DNA of 64,000 nucleotides from Muraenolepis orangiensis (Eukaryota > Chordata > Actinopteri > Gadiformes > Muraenolepididae): positions 22,957,812 to 23,021,811 of the forward strand of contig CM051007.1 of the NCBI GenBank assembly GCA_027704905.1, in the 5' to 3' direction. Position 1 is the stretch's first letter, and the number at the start of each line of letters is the position of its first letter. The position numbers were made by a program, and so were the translations under genes. The notes under the pieces were generated by a model. It ran no database searches. It had not been told where the DNA came from and saw only the letters and a program-made list of their open reading frames with translations. Shown here one piece after another: positions 1 through 11,470 of this stretch.

Positions 1-90
1 AGCCACCACCACACACACTCGAGGAAGAGAGCTCTAGCATGTACCATCTGCTATGTTCACAATGATTCAAACTCTAACAATAAACCGGAC
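1..90 (+). mobile_element. 5' fragment of jockey-like LINE (family J2)
   Basis: The stretch closely matches the sequence at about 43,198-43,285, which lies in the leader just before the endonuclease coding part of a LINE I call J2. Only this leader piece is present and it is cut by the window start. It abuts a 3' end of the same family in the opposite orientation. Identification rests on internal similarity within the window. Confidence 0.55.
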
Positions 91-92
91 AG

Positions 93-480
93 TCAAGTCA
101 AGTCAAGTTTATTGTCACTTCACAGTTTACACATAGTATAAAAGTATATAAAGTATAAAGCAGTGAGTGAAAATATTATGTGCAATACCCGACGACAGAC
201 AGCAGTTATAAAAATAAGATAAAAATAAATTAAAATAGAATAAAACAGAATAGAGTAAAAGTAAAAAAATATGTATGTATAAATCAATGTAATAAAATAT
301 ACATTGTTATATGCTATACACCCTTGTTCAGCAGCCTGATGGCCTGACTGTGGAAGCTATCTCTGAGTCTAGTTGTACGGCACTTGATACTGCGGTATCG
401 CCTGCCTGACGGTTACATCATCACCCTGTTTCCTTGTCTTCAGGAGGAGCCCGCAAGCAGCCATGTTACTGGCTAGTGGC
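93..480 (-). mobile_element. 3' end of LINE J2 (antisense)
   Basis: It begins with the reverse complement of the terminal tail (CAAGTCAAGTTTATTGTCAC) and continues through a 3' region that matches 63,066-63,300 nearly base for base around the GTTCAGCAGCCTGATGG stretch. In the 63-kb copy this region follows reverse-transcriptase coding sequence, so it is a LINE 3' end on the minus strand. No coding part is left here. Confidence 0.6.
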
Positions 481-708
481 ATCCCTTGCCTGCTTATTTC
501 TTACAAATAATCGAACAAATTAATAATCTTATTAAAAAAAAAGTGTGTTACAGTAGGTACAAACACAATTTTAAAATAATGCAATCAGTTCCATTTCGTA
601 ATCACCCTCTCAATGTCTCATAGTATCAATGAAATACTGCACACTGCATGTTCTCAATATGAAATATTCCACATCCATATGTAGCAGTCAACGCTGTTTC
701 AAGATTTC
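481..708. other. AT-rich sequence, nothing recognised
   Basis: AT-rich sequence with short A runs. I see no coding potential, terminal repeats or match to other parts of the window. Confidence 0.4.
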
Positions 709-1080
709 TCTTTCAAGATTCAAGATTTCAACATTTTTATTTGTCACATAGACATACAGGATATGCAGTGAAATGAAAGTGGCAGTGTCATGCGGAAATT
801 GTGCAAATACAATCTGCAAACTGCAATAAACTATGTATGTACAAATGTATACAATGTATAAAGGTCAATTCAACAGTATTTACAACTAGTTGGGATAAAT
901 ATGAGTATATAAGTGGGAGTACATTTGAAGTATACGGTCCAGAAACTAGAAACAAATATTTGGTATTTGTATAAATATGTGTGTATGCTATATAGTATAT
1001 AGCACATATATAGTATGTAGCAAAGGGAAGATCTGTATTGACAGTCTTGAAAAAACTTAGTCTCTACCTGCCTCTATATG
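709..1080 (-). mobile_element. LINE 3' untranslated tail (antisense)
   Basis: It starts with an imperfect CAAGATT repeat followed by ATTTTTATTTGTCACATA, the usual layout of a fish LINE 3' terminus on the minus strand. The rest is AT-rich and noncoding. Family not resolved. Confidence 0.35.
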
Positions 1081-1119
1081 TGGATGGTAGAACCGGTTTA
1101 TTTTGACAGTTAAATAATG

Positions 1120-1605
1120 ATCCATATGTAGCCCCTCTCCTGCTGGAGGGGACAGGTGCAGAGAGACTTGGGCCTGGGTGAGAGGGGTCGAGAAAAAACA
1201 GAACAAGACAAGAATAATACAAGGCAAAACAATATGTACAAAAATATTCAGTGAGCGGACTAAGTCCAGTGTAAATTTAGCATTTTAATCTAAATCTAAA
1301 TATAAGTATAAATAAATATTTCTGTATGAATATATGTGTGGGTGTATGAGGGATGGGTCCAGCGGGGGGGGAGGGTAGAGACGGGGGGGGGGGGGGGGGG
1401 GAGGAGGGGGGGTCTTCAGAGGGGAAGGCGGGCCTCATTGACGAGACTGGAGGCCGTGGGGAAGACGCTCTGTTCCATAATCTTTCTGGCCCGCTTCAGG
1501 GCCCTGGAGTCATGTAGGGTCTGGAGGGAAGGCAGGTTGCAGCCGATCACTCTCTCCGCAGAGCGTATGACACGCTGCGGGTTGGACTTGAGCCAAGTGC
1601 GTAAG
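1120..1605 (-). mobile_element. LINE 3' end with RT C-terminal remnant
   Basis: The minus strand of about 1,590-1,425 reads a C-terminal LINE peptide with VIGCNLPSLQTLHDSRALKR, followed by KIMEQSVFP and a stop. This is the conserved tail after the reverse transcriptase in jockey/CR1-type fish elements. The 3' UTR to the left includes an impure G run at 1,381-1,401. Only the last 60 or so codons remain. Confidence 0.5.
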
Positions 1606-1619
1606 TCTCCTCCTGCCGG

Positions 1620-4600
1620 TACATAGCCTCTCTTCCGCCAAGACTCCTACAGTGCCTCCCCGCGGCCACACACGGATACTGGGCACCTCGCGGTCCCAGG
1701 CTAAACTGTAGGGGATCTCGGAGCAGCAGTGGGCCCCAGAGGCGAGGCACGCAGGCCCACCGTCGTGTGGACACGCCCTGTCGTCCGCCAACCACTGCCC
1801 CAGCTATGGGCAAATAGTATGGACAGATGGGGCTCATATAAGCCATGGTAGGCAACCCATCTAGGAGATGGACACTCCGCTTGCGCCTGGCTCCGCACCG
1901 TACACCATCTGGAGGTGGGGAGCAAGGGCGGAAGGCTTAGGCCCGGAACGGCCAAAGTAGTGCTGTGAGGAGTTGTGCCCCACAGTTCTTTACCCTGCAC
2001 ATTGTAAAGCTTGCCAATGGAGCTTAACATCCAAAGAAATGATGAGTACAATCAATAGTAATCCTATACTTCCAGCGGCGGGAGTACGCAGGAGCCTGAC
2101 AGCGGACGGTGGTGCTGGTCCTCCCTCGGGAGGACACCATGACGACTGGACCCCAAACCCCCTCCACCCCAGGAGAGGAAGGGTTCAGCCAGATCCCAGC
2201 CCACTGTCCAATGCACTCTTGCGTTGTAGGAGGCCATTTATTATGGCAACCTACAATGCAAACACAGTCAGGGAGGAGGCACGGCTGGAGGAGCTAGCAA
2301 AGTGTGTTGAGGAGAGGGGAGTGGAGATCCTGGGGGTGCAGGAGCACAGGAGGGTGCACACCGACCAGCCAATCCTATACCACAAAGTCGGGGGATGCTC
2401 GTTCATCACCTCGTCTGCGTGGAGGAACGACGCCCAGGCAGCCACCGGTGGGCCCTCGAGCGCGAAGAGCTCTCCGGAGGGTGCAGCAACACACCGACAG
2501 GATTCTCGTCGCTGACTTCGAGGGGAACCCGGTAACAACGGTCATGAGTGTGTACTCTCCCACCAACGCAGCACCAGTAGAGGATGTGGAGAAGTTCTAC
2601 AACGAACTAAGAACCGCCATCCACCATGTCCCAGCCCACAACTTCCTGGTAATCCTGGGGAACTTCAATGCAAGACTCGGACCAGAGGACGCACCCTTCA
2701 CATACCACAACAACACCAACCGCAACAGAGAATATCTATCCGCCCTGCTTACGGAACACGAGCTCCTGGCCGCCAACACCTTGTTCCGTAAGCGGATGGG
2801 CAAGAGATGGACGTTCCAGGACCGAGCTTCTGGTATGCTGCGTCAGTTGGATTACATACTGGTAAGGAGGAAATGGAAATCGTCTGTCCTTAATGCAGAG
2901 TCGTACAGTACGTTCCCTAAGAACTCCCTGAGGCCCCGGCCCGACTGGGAGGCCTTTGCAGGAAGCCCCGACCTCCAAGCCAGCTACACAGCGTAAGTGA
3001 GAGGCCGCTTGCTACAGCTGGCTGAGGAGCCTCGGCAGTACGGGCAGTTTCTAGCTGCTAACGAGGAAGCTACCAGGAGATGGGTGCCAACAAAGGGGAG
3101 ACTCAAAGCCTCCCCTACATCCAGGCACCCTGAGGTTGTGAGGGTGCGGGCACGGATGGTGGAAGCGCGTAGAAGCTTTGAGAGGGAGAGGACCGAGGAG
3201 AATCGGGAGGTGTTGAACGAGGCCAAGCAACTACTCGGGGGAGGAGCTGATGGAGAAGGTGAGGAAGGTGGAGGCAGTGCATGGCGAACGGCAGTATAAG
3301 GAGTCATGGAGGGTCATAAATGAGATGAGTGGGCGTAAGAGGCCAAGGGAGGGACAGCTGGCAGGCTGCAGCCCAGGGGAGAGAGTGACCTCCTGGCTCA
3401 CCCACTTCCGGGACCTCCTAGGCACACATGTGGAGGGAGCTGAAGAGGAGATACCTGCAGTCCTCAAGAATCTCAACATTGACGATGGCCCCTTTACAGC
3501 TGCGGAGTTCGCCGCAGTGAAGTCCACCCTGAAGCAGGGGAAAAGTGCTGGGCCAGACGGCATCCCCCCAGAGGTCCTGAAGAACTGCGATCTTGATACG
3601 ATCATATTGGAGATCTGCAACCAGGCCCTGATAGAAAACATCAAGCCATCAAATATGGTCCCTCTCCAACATCATCCCGGTGCCGAAATCAGGAGATCTG
3701 TCCAACCTCACGGCCCTCCTGTGCTTTATAGATTTCAAAAAGGTGTTTGACACAATACACAGAGGCGTGATGATAAAAATCCTTAAAGCTTATGGAGTTC
3801 CCCCTAACCTGCTCCGGGCCATAGATGCCATGTACAGGGACACAAGAGCCAAGGTGGTAACCCCAGATGGCGACAGTGAGAAGTTCGACATCCAAGCAGG
3901 GGTGTTGCAGGGGGACACTCTTGCCCCCTTTCTCTTCATTGTAGCCCTTGACTACGCACTTAGGAAAGCCATTGCTGGGCGGGAGCAGGAGCTTGGCTTC
4001 ACAATCACTCCACGGAAGTCCAGAAGAAACCCCGCTGTAGTCCTAGCAGACCTGGACTATGCAGATGACATCTGCCTGTTGTCTGATTGTGTGGAGAAGG
4101 CACAGGAGCTCTTGGCCAGAGTGGAGGAGGAATGTTCCAGGGTTGGCCTCAGACTGAACACAAAGAAGACTGAGGTCATCACCTACATCACCCCCCTGGA
4201 CCACACATCTCTCAAGACAGCAGGAGGCAATGTGCTGGCAGAGGTCAGCGACTTTAAGTACCTGGGTTCCTGGGTCAACTCAACGGAACAGGACCTCAGG
4301 GTAAGGAAAGCGCTGGCATGGAGGGCCCTAAATGGAATGACAAGTGTGTGGAAATCCAACCTCCCTCGACATATCAGGCTGAGCTTCTTCCAGGCAACCG
4401 TGGAGTCTATTCTCCTGTATGGCTGTGAATCCTGGACCCTGAAGCCCACTCTACAGAAGTCTCTGGATGGGTGCTACACAAGAATGCTGCATGTTGTACT
4501 GAGCATTAACCAGAACGAGCATGTTACCAACAAGCATCTGTACGGGGGGCTACCAAGGCTAAGTGATAAAGTAGCATCGAGAAGGATGAAGCTTGCAGGT

Positions 4601-4810
4601 CACTGCCACAGACACCAAGAACTCCCAGCTAGCAAACTAGTACTCTGGGAGCCAACACACGGGCACCGACTTAGAGGACGTCCCACTCGGACGTATGTGG
4701 ACATACTGAGGAAGGATGCGGGTGTGGAGAGCTCCGGGGAGCTAGCCGGATGTATGGAGGACCGAAAAGATTGGAGGCTCCGGCAGCAGGCTCGTCTGAG
4801 GACGACCTAG
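1620..4810 (+). mobile_element. Degenerate APE-type non-LTR retrotransposon
   Basis: A LINE with a noncoding leader (about 1,620-2,240), an apurinic-type endonuclease, a linker and a reverse transcriptase ending at the stop at 4,810. The endonuclease followed by an RT with LDYADD places it among APE LINEs of the I/Nimb or RTE-like groups; I cannot resolve the clade. Coding is broken by several frameshifts, an in-frame stop and a probable internal deletion, so the copy is dead. The left limit is approximate because no target-site duplication was found. Confidence 0.6.
2243..4810 (+). pseudogene. Endonuclease-reverse transcriptase ORF (broken)
   Basis: In the intact family this protein nicks target DNA and reverse transcribes the element RNA. 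The endonuclease part starts MATYNANTVREE and carries ILGVQEHR at the catalytic Glu position. The later motif that is normally GDFNA reads GNFNARLG, so an essential Asp is replaced by Asn. The frame shifts near 2,460, meets a stop at 2,994-2,996 and shifts again near 3,250 and 3,690. The RT shows FIDFKKVFDTIHR, AGVLQGDTLAPFLF and LDYADD, then KYLGSW. The jump from PKSGDLSN straight to LTALLCFIDF suggests that part of the fingers domain was lost. Nonfunctional. Confidence 0.6.
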
Positions 4811-5220
4811 ATGATGTTAGCGCCGCACCAGGTCAGCAGTCTGTCGATCTCCCTCCTATAGGCAGACTCGTCACCCCCAGAGATGAGTCCGATGAGGGTG
4901 GTGTCGTCCGTGAAATTCAGGAGCTTGACAGACTCGTGGTTGGAGGTGCAGCTGTTTGTGTACAGGGAGAAGAGTAGGGGAGAAAGAACGCAGCCTTGTG
5001 GGGAGCCTGTGCTGGTGGACCTGGAGACAGAGATGTTTCCTGTTCGTAAGGAAGTCAGTGATCCACCTGCAGGTAGAGTCAGGCACTTCGAGCTGGGAGA
5101 GCATTACAGAGGTCAGTGTGACAGGCCGGTAGTCGTTGAGTCCGGTGATCTTCGTTTTCTTTTGGACAGAAATGATGGTGGAGGTCTTGAAGCAGGCTGG
5201 AACATGGCATGTCTCTAGTG
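4811..5220 (-). mobile_element. Jockey-like LINE RT fragment
   Basis: The minus strand reads CFKTSTII and LNDYRPVTLTSV, then jumps to WITDFLTNRK and a degraded downstream RT. An internal piece of RT is missing between SQLE and the WITDFL motif. It is joined head-to-head to the + strand LINE that begins at 5,221. It looks like a different family from that neighbour. Confidence 0.5.
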
Positions 5221-5599
5221 AGCCGTCCCCCTCCCCCACCTTGGGCAGAGTGATCATGTCTCTTTGTTCATGCTGCCTAAGTACACACCACTCATCAAGC
5301 GTGTGAAGCCCACCGTTAGGACAGTTAAAGTGTGGACTGAGGGAGCAGACTCTAAGTTGCAGATCTGATTTCTGCACACGGATTCGAGCCTCTTTTGCCT
5401 CTCATTCTACCCTAGACTCCCACACCAACATCGACTCCTACGCCTCCTCTGTTTTGGATTACATCAACTCCAGCATTGACACTCACACCACCCTCAAACA
5501 GATCACAACATTCCAACAACTCCCCCCCAACCACTGACTTATCCCTATCTGACAAACTCAATCATTTTTTTGCTCGCTATGACCGGAACAACCCCCGAA

Positions 5600-6792
5600 C
5601 TGCCCACCAGGGCTACTCTCCCCGTTGACCACCAACCCCTCACCCTATCCCCCACAGACGTGCGTGCGGCACTGAGCAGAACAAATGCGCATAAGGCAGC
5701 TGGTCCTGATGGCATCCCCGGTAGCGTGCTCAGGAACTGCACTGAGCAGCTGACCGAGGTCCTTACTGACATTTTCAACTTCACTAGCTCAGGCAGTTGT
5801 CCCCGTGTGCTTTAAAACCACCTCCATTGTGCCAGTGCCAAAACACTCCTCTGCAGCGAGCCTCAACAACATCCGCCCTGTTGCACTCACCCCCATCCTC
5901 ATGAAGTGCTTCGAGAGGCTGGTCCTAGCTCACCTCAAATCTGGCCTGTCACCCTCACTGGATAAATACCAATTTGCCTACTGTGAGAACTGGAGCACGG
6001 AGGACGCCATTTCCTCAACTCTTCACTCCGCTCTCTCCCACCTGGATGAGAGCAACACCATGAGAATGCTGTTCATAGACTTCAGCTCAGCATTTAACAC
6101 CATCAGCCCCTCCAAACTCATCTTCAAACTTGGTGACCTCATGGAAACCAAGAACCTTGAGGATCAACCCCTCAGTTTATAACTGGTTACTAGACTTCCT
6201 ATCCAACAGACCCCAGTCAGTCAGGTTAGACCATCTCACCTCCTCCACCCTAAACACCGGCGTTCCGCAAGGCTGTGTGCTGAGCCCTCTCCTCTACTCC
6301 CTCTTCACCCACGACTGCACTCCTGTACATGGTACAAACACCATCATCAAGTTTGCTGACGACACAACGGTGCTGGGCCTCATCAAAAATAATGATGAGG
6401 CAGCCTACAAGGAAAAGGTCCAGCACCTTGTGGCGTGGTGTGCTGACAACAACCTGGCCCTCAACACCAAGAAGACCAAGGAGCTCATCGTCCACTTCAG
6501 GAAGACCAGAGCTGGTGCACACGCCCCCATCATCATCAACGGAGCGGAGGTCAAGCGTGTCTCCAGCTTCAAATTCTTGGGGGTCCACATCTCTGAGGAC
6601 CTCTCCTGGTCCCTCAATACTGCCTCACTGGTAAAGGAGGCTCACCAGCGTCTCTTCTTCTTGAGGAGACTGAGGTCTCATAGTCAGATTCTGGTGAACT
6701 TTTACCGGTGTGCTATTGAAAGCATCCTCAACAACTGCATCACAGTGTTGTATGGAAACTTTCCAAACGGAAAGCGATGCAGAGTGTGGTGA
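5600..6792 (+). pseudogene. LINE J reverse transcriptase (broken)
   Basis: Conserved RT blocks can be read in order: HKAAGPDGIPG, IVPVPKHSSAASLN, RMLFIDFSSAFNTI, NTGVPQGCVLSPLLYSLFTH, IIKFADDTTVLGLI with the catalytic FADD intact, then NTKKTKELIV and FKFLGVHISEDLSWS. The frame changes near 5,800 and 6,170, and a stop falls at about 6,792 before the usual C-terminus, which continues in degraded form to about 6,960. The catalytic core is readable but the ORF is not continuous. Confidence 0.6.
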
Positions 6793-7018
6793 AAACCACC
6801 CAACGCATCGTTGGACTACCCCTCCCTGCAATAAACACTACCCACCACAAACGGTGTCACAAACAATTGTAGATGACCCCTCTCACCCCAACCATGGACT
6901 GTTTGCCCTCCTCCCCTCCGGGATGCCCTATATGTTCCAAGTCAAGCAGGCTTAGGAACAGCTTCTTCCCCTCAGCTGTCATCTCCATGAACTCTGCACC
7001 ACGAACACAGCCCCCACA

Positions 7019-7850
7019 CATTACATTACATTACATTACAGTCATTTAGCAGACACTTTTATCCAAAGCGACTTACAGTAGTGTGTTTCAACAAAGGAAG
7101 GTAAGAGAACAACTCGTCACCAGAAGTCAAAAGTGCATTTCATTTCTAAAAAGTCTCCAATAACTGAACCAGTGCTCAGGTAGAAGTACAATAATTCAGA
7201 CAAAAGTGTAAGGGAAAAAGTACAATACGTTTGCAAACAATATGCAACAACATCTAGAACAATATATACCTTTCTATAATATGTAATCTACTTTTGACTG
7301 ACTTAATTGACGCTACGAGGAAGGATCCGGGAAGTGTGTCCTGAAGAGATGGGTTTTCAGCCTGCGGCAGAAGATGGGAAGTGACTCTGCAGTCGTGACC
7401 TCCGTGGGGAGTTTGTTCCACCAAATTGGGGCCAGGACGGAGAAGAGCCGTGACCGCGTACATCGGCCACACGGGCCCTTAAGTGAGGGGGCAAGCAGAC
7501 GGCCCGAAGAAGCCCAGCGAAGTTGACGGGTTGGGATGTAGGCCTTGACCATTGCCTGGAGGTAGGATGGAGCAGTATCGTTTACTGCCTTGTAGGCTAG
7601 CACCAAGGTCTTGAAATGGAAGCGAGCAGCTACAGGTAGCCAGTGTAGAGTCCGAAGGAGGGTAGATGTGTGGGAGTACTTGGGCCACCTGGTAGGAGCA
7701 ACCCATCAGATAGGATGCAAACAAGGCGAGAGCAGAGCCCAAAACACCCATCCCCTCAAGGGTGGAGAGGAGAATCTGGTGGTTCACAGTGTCGAATGTC
7801 TGCAGCATTCGACACTGTGAACCACCAGATTCTCCTCTCCACCCTCACCA
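7019..7850 (-). mobile_element. L2-clade LINE, internally deleted, nested in LINE J
   Basis: The minus strand reads the L2 C-terminus (VLAYKAVNDTAPSYLQ, APIWWNKLPTEVTTAESLP, LKTHLFRTHFPDPSS, stop). The 3' terminus at the left carries the fish L2 tail with CATTTAGCAGACACTTTTAT preceded by an ACATT repeat. It sits in the 3' UTR of LINE J. Compared with the arm-B copy (37,474-38,877) it lacks about 600 bp of RT. Its 5' end is a long palindrome (see 7,759-7,845). Confidence 0.7.
7759..7845. repeat. Near-perfect palindrome at L2 5' end
   Basis: About 40 bp ending in TTCACAGTGTCGAATG is followed by a 7-nt spacer (TCTGCAG) and then the exact reverse complement starting CATTCGACACTGTG. The arm therefore contains the same L2 segment in both orientations. 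In arm B the L2 copy starts at the same TCTGCAG point without the inverted piece. Confidence 0.85.
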
Positions 7851-8145
7851 CACACCCCCCCCCCCCACATCCCATTTATACCTAGACTGTCTTTTACCTG
7901 TAAATTTAAACTGTAAATAATATTATATTACCATGCACTTTACTGCAACATTTGCACTCTGGTTTGATGTTAAATTATTTTCGCTGTACTGTACTTGTGC
8001 TGTACAATGGCAATACATTTTTATCTAATCTAATCTAATCTAATGTATAGTAAATAATTGTATAGCATAGTATTGCCTAATATAGTGTTGTAGAATTTCA
8101 AATGGGGAGTGATTGGGGAGTAAGCATTATATTATTCTTGTTCCA

Positions 8146-8166
8146 TCCATCCATCCATCCATCCAT
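8146..8166. repeat. (CCAT)n tail of Rex3
   Basis: Five CCAT units form the 3' microsatellite terminus of the minus-strand Rex3 element. The same tail appears as GGAT units at 37,257-37,275 in arm B. Confidence 0.8.
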
Positions 8167-8451
8167 AATCTACCGCTTATCCTGAGATTGGGTCGCAGAG
8201 GTCGCAGCTCCAGCAGGGGACCCCAAACTTCCCACTCCCTGGCCACATCAAGCAGCTCTGACAGGGGAACCTAAGGCGTTTCCAGACCAGCATGGAGATG
8301 TAGTCACCCTACTTGTACCTTGGTCTGCCCAGTGGTCTCCATCCAGCTGGACGTGCCTGGAAAACCTCCCTAGGATGAGGAAGCATCCTTACTAGATGCC
8401 TGAACCACCTCAACTGGCTCTTTTCCACGCAAAGGAGCAGGGGTTCTGAGT

Positions 8452-9227
8452 TTCAGATTCAGATTCAGATTCAGATTACTTTATTAATCCCGAGGGAAAT
8501 TAAGGTGCAACAGTTGACACAGGGGGAATAAATGCACACACAAAAATACTAATACCTAAGCTAAAAAACAAAACAACAACTAACTAAATAAAACTATTAT
8601 AAACAAAAATATAGTTAAAATAATTCTAAATGAAATCTAAATGTATTGATAAATGAAGATAAATTTACAGTATTATTACAGTAATACGTAGGTATATACA
8701 ATACACAACAATACGTATAGTGCAAATTGGCAGTAATAATATATTAATAAATAACTCAACTGAAAAGTGACATGTGAAAAGTGAAAAGTGAATTAGGATT
8801 TGAATAGAATTTACAGTGCAAAGTTACAATGAGATGATTTACAGTGCGTTGACCAAAATAATAGTAATAAGTACGTTGGCCTCAGGTCATTGAGTCTCCA
8901 CTGTCCCTCTCACGACCCGAGGTAGATGAGTTAAAGAGTCTAATGGCCACAGGAAGAAAGGACTTCCTATGGCGTTCTGTGGTGCACCTGGGTGGAATGA
9001 GTCTGTTGCTAAAGGTGCTTCTATATGAGGTCAGCACCTGATGGAGAGGGTGAGAGTTGTTGTCAAGAATACTACGCAGCTTGCGCAGCATCCTTCTCTC
9101 AGACACCACCAACAAGGAGTCCAGCTGGACCCCCAGGACAGCGCCAGCCTTCCTGACAATCCTGCTGATCTTGTTGGCGTCTGCTGATCTCAACCTGCTT
9201 CCCCAGCACACGACACCGGAGAAGATG
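8452..9227 (-). mobile_element. CR1/L2-like LINE 3' end inserted in Rex3
   Basis: The minus strand reads an RT C-terminus with SRIVRKAGAVLGVQLDSL, SERRMLRKLRSILDN and LIPPRCTTERHRKSFLPVAI. A noncoding 3' UTR follows, with a GATTCA microsatellite tail at the left edge. Arm B has the uninterrupted Rex3 sequence at the same point (near 36,950-36,985), so this insertion is specific to arm A. No clear target duplication was seen. Confidence 0.65.
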
Positions 9228-10637
9228 ACAGGTGACCAAGTTTCTATCAACCAAGCTTGTCCCTAAGGGAGATGCCAGCAACTATCCTGAGGAAACCCAT
9301 TTTGACCGCTTGTATCTTGAATCGTTTTGGTCATGACCCATAGTACAAAGACTGACCGGTAGATCAATAGTTTCGCCCTCTGGCTCAGCTCTCTTTTATT
9401 CACAGAGGTGTGGTTAAGGGCACACAATACCGCTCCCGCTACACATATTCTCCGGTCAATCTCACGCTCCATTATCCTCTCACCTGAGAACAAAACCCAG
9501 AGATACTTGAACTCCTTCACTTGGGGTAAGGACTCCCTCCTTACTTGGAGTAGGCAATTCACCGGTTTCCTGCTGAGAACCATGGCCTCAGATTTAAGGG
9601 GTACTGATACTCATCCCAGCCTCTTCACACTCTGCTGCAAACCAATCCAGTGAGTGCTGAAGGTCACATATTGATGACGCTTACAGTACCACATCATCCT
9701 GCATTATCCAACTCTTCAAAGCACATATCGTCTTCATGTGCTTTGAGGGCTTACTCGGATGGGCATACTCCCAGGCCCCCTCCATGATCCTTGCGAGAGG
9801 TAAAAGCTGGTCCGTTGTTTCACGACCAGGACAGAAACCACATTGTTCCTCTACAATCTGAAGTTCGACTCTCAGTCAGACCCTCCTTTCCAGCACCTTG
9901 GAGTAGACTTTCCCAGGTTGGAGTATTTTGATACCCTTGTAATTGGCACACATCCTCTGGTCCCCCTAGGCACTGTCCCAGACCTCCACACAATGTTGAA
10001 AATACGTTTTATCCATGACAGCCCCTCGAAACCCAAAGCCTTCAGCATTTCTCGATGGATCTCATCAATCCCTGAGGCCATTCCATTGTGTAGTTGTTTG
10101 ACCTCACTGACTTCCTCCAGGGAGCTTGATGTTTGTCGCCCATCATCCTCCAGCAGTGCCTCTACCATAGAGGGTGGGTAAGGAGTTCCTCAAAGTTCTC
10201 CTACTACCGCCCGATAACCTTCTCAGGTCAGCATTGTCATGTCAACAGTGGATCCCTGCATACCCCTCCTGAGGCACCAGACTTTGGTGCTGACTCAAAG
10301 TCCTTCTCTATGGGTTCTCCGCACTCTCACACCTGCTGCTTTGCTTTTGCTACAGCTGAGGCTGCTGTCTTCTTGGTCTGTTGATGCCTTGCAACCGCGT
10401 CCGGAGTCACCCGGGATAACATAGATCGAAAGGCCCAGCTTCAGTAGTCAGGCGGCTTCTCTGACATGTCCACCAGGAAGTCAGAGAGTTGCTGCCCCTG
10501 CATCAATGACCTTGAGGCCACAGCTTTCAACTGCAGCTCCAGCAATAAAGGCTTTGAACACTGACCACTCTAGTTCAATGTCCCCATTCTCCACAGAGAT
10601 AACAGAGAAATTCCACCAGACGTGGGAGTTGAACGTG

Positions 10638-11209
10638 TTGTGATTCCAGCATTACACCACTCTCCTCTCCAGCCACGCTCCTCTGCCTCCCCCTCTCTGC
10701 CAGCTGGGGTTACTACACCCATAACTCTCCCTCCCAGAAGACTGTAGTCACGTCAACACACGTTACATCAACGCACCCAATCAGGCTCCCATTTTAGACT
10801 CCCCTCCCCTGTCACTCATTGCCAGAACATTGCCGTTGTTCAACCATAGACTCTCTTGCAATACTCCTCTGTGTTCCCCCGTGAATACTCTGTTGCTATA
10901 CTTCTCCATGTTTCCCCCGTGAAGACCCTGTCGCAATCTCCCTTTGGATTCCTGGTATTTCTTTGATAGACTATTTTCTTGTTTGTTCCTTTGTTGGATT
11001 TTTCTACTTTGACTTTTACCCCTGGATGTTTTTGTGTTCGTTTTTGGACTTCAGCCCTTCTCCCCGCAGCACATTACAACACACCCTGTTTGGATTTCCA
11101 TTTTGCACTCGCGTAAGTCGCATTACACTATGTATTATTACTTCAGTAATTTACGCACACATAGTTGATTGTTCACACTTCATAGCATTATTTTCATTGG
11201 AGCAATAAA
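10638..11209 (+). mobile_element. Gypsy-type LTR, 3'-truncated, arm A
   Basis: It starts TGTTGTGATTCCAGC directly after GAACG, the target duplication seen on both sides of the complete arm-B copy (35,587-36,116). It runs to GGAGCAATAAA and then stops matching the LTR, so the 3' end is missing here. It is a solo LTR in arm B, with no internal retroelement sequence next to it. Confidence 0.7.
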
Positions 11210-11470
11210 CCATTGTATATTGGCTGTATAAAATAGGTTTCTAAGAAAAACAAAAATGTATTGTACCGCTGATAAGGGAACTGGTCGCAGATCAAAAGGA
11301 AGCCAGGGCAGCAGAAAAGGAATTGGTGAAACATAACCTCTTTATCCCTTAACCCTAAGGCCGTGTAGCACCAGCTGCACTAGGTGCTAACAAGTCGATC
11401 AGAATACACATGGGGAATGCATTTCAATCAATAATTACACATAACATTACATTCTCGTTCTATTTGGGTG
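11210..11470. repeat. Inverted-duplicate segment next to gap
   Basis: Reverse complement of about 30,826-31,085, including the AGGGTTAAGGGAT and GTAGCACCAGCTGCAC parts in inverted form. It is noncoding. It is the inner end of arm A and is cut by the N gap. Confidence 0.8.

Larger units (their letters stand above)
5221..8042 (+). mobile_element. Jockey-like LINE (family J), 5'-truncated, arm A
   Basis: It begins inside the end of the endonuclease region and runs through RT (5,600-6,800) to a 3' UTR. The UTR is interrupted by a minus-strand L2 at about 7,019-7,850 and ends in a short ATCTA repeat near 8,020-8,042. The inverted counterpart, with a longer 5' end, is at 37,335-41,205. Both copies share the same J/L2 junction, so the L2 insertion predates the duplication. 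Confidence 0.6.
8146..10637 (-). mobile_element. Rex3/RTE LINE, arm A copy
   Basis: The minus strand reads Rex3-type protein: linker GDIELEWS and AAVESCGLKVIDAGA (10,640-10,470), RT MASGIDEIHREMLKALG (about 10,080), and C-terminus LPQVKEFKYL, REIDRRICVAGAVL, KRELSQRAKLLIYRSV (about 9,540-9,330). The 3' end has the typical CCAT repeat at the left. A younger LINE interrupts it at 8,452-9,227, and a gypsy LTR cuts the 5' side at 10,638. Stops and gaps make it inactive. Confidence 0.7.

Noticed and set aside
4750..5218. + frames opposite the minus LINE fragment.
   Set aside because: Antisense shadows of RT coding sequence whose motifs read cleanly on the minus strand.
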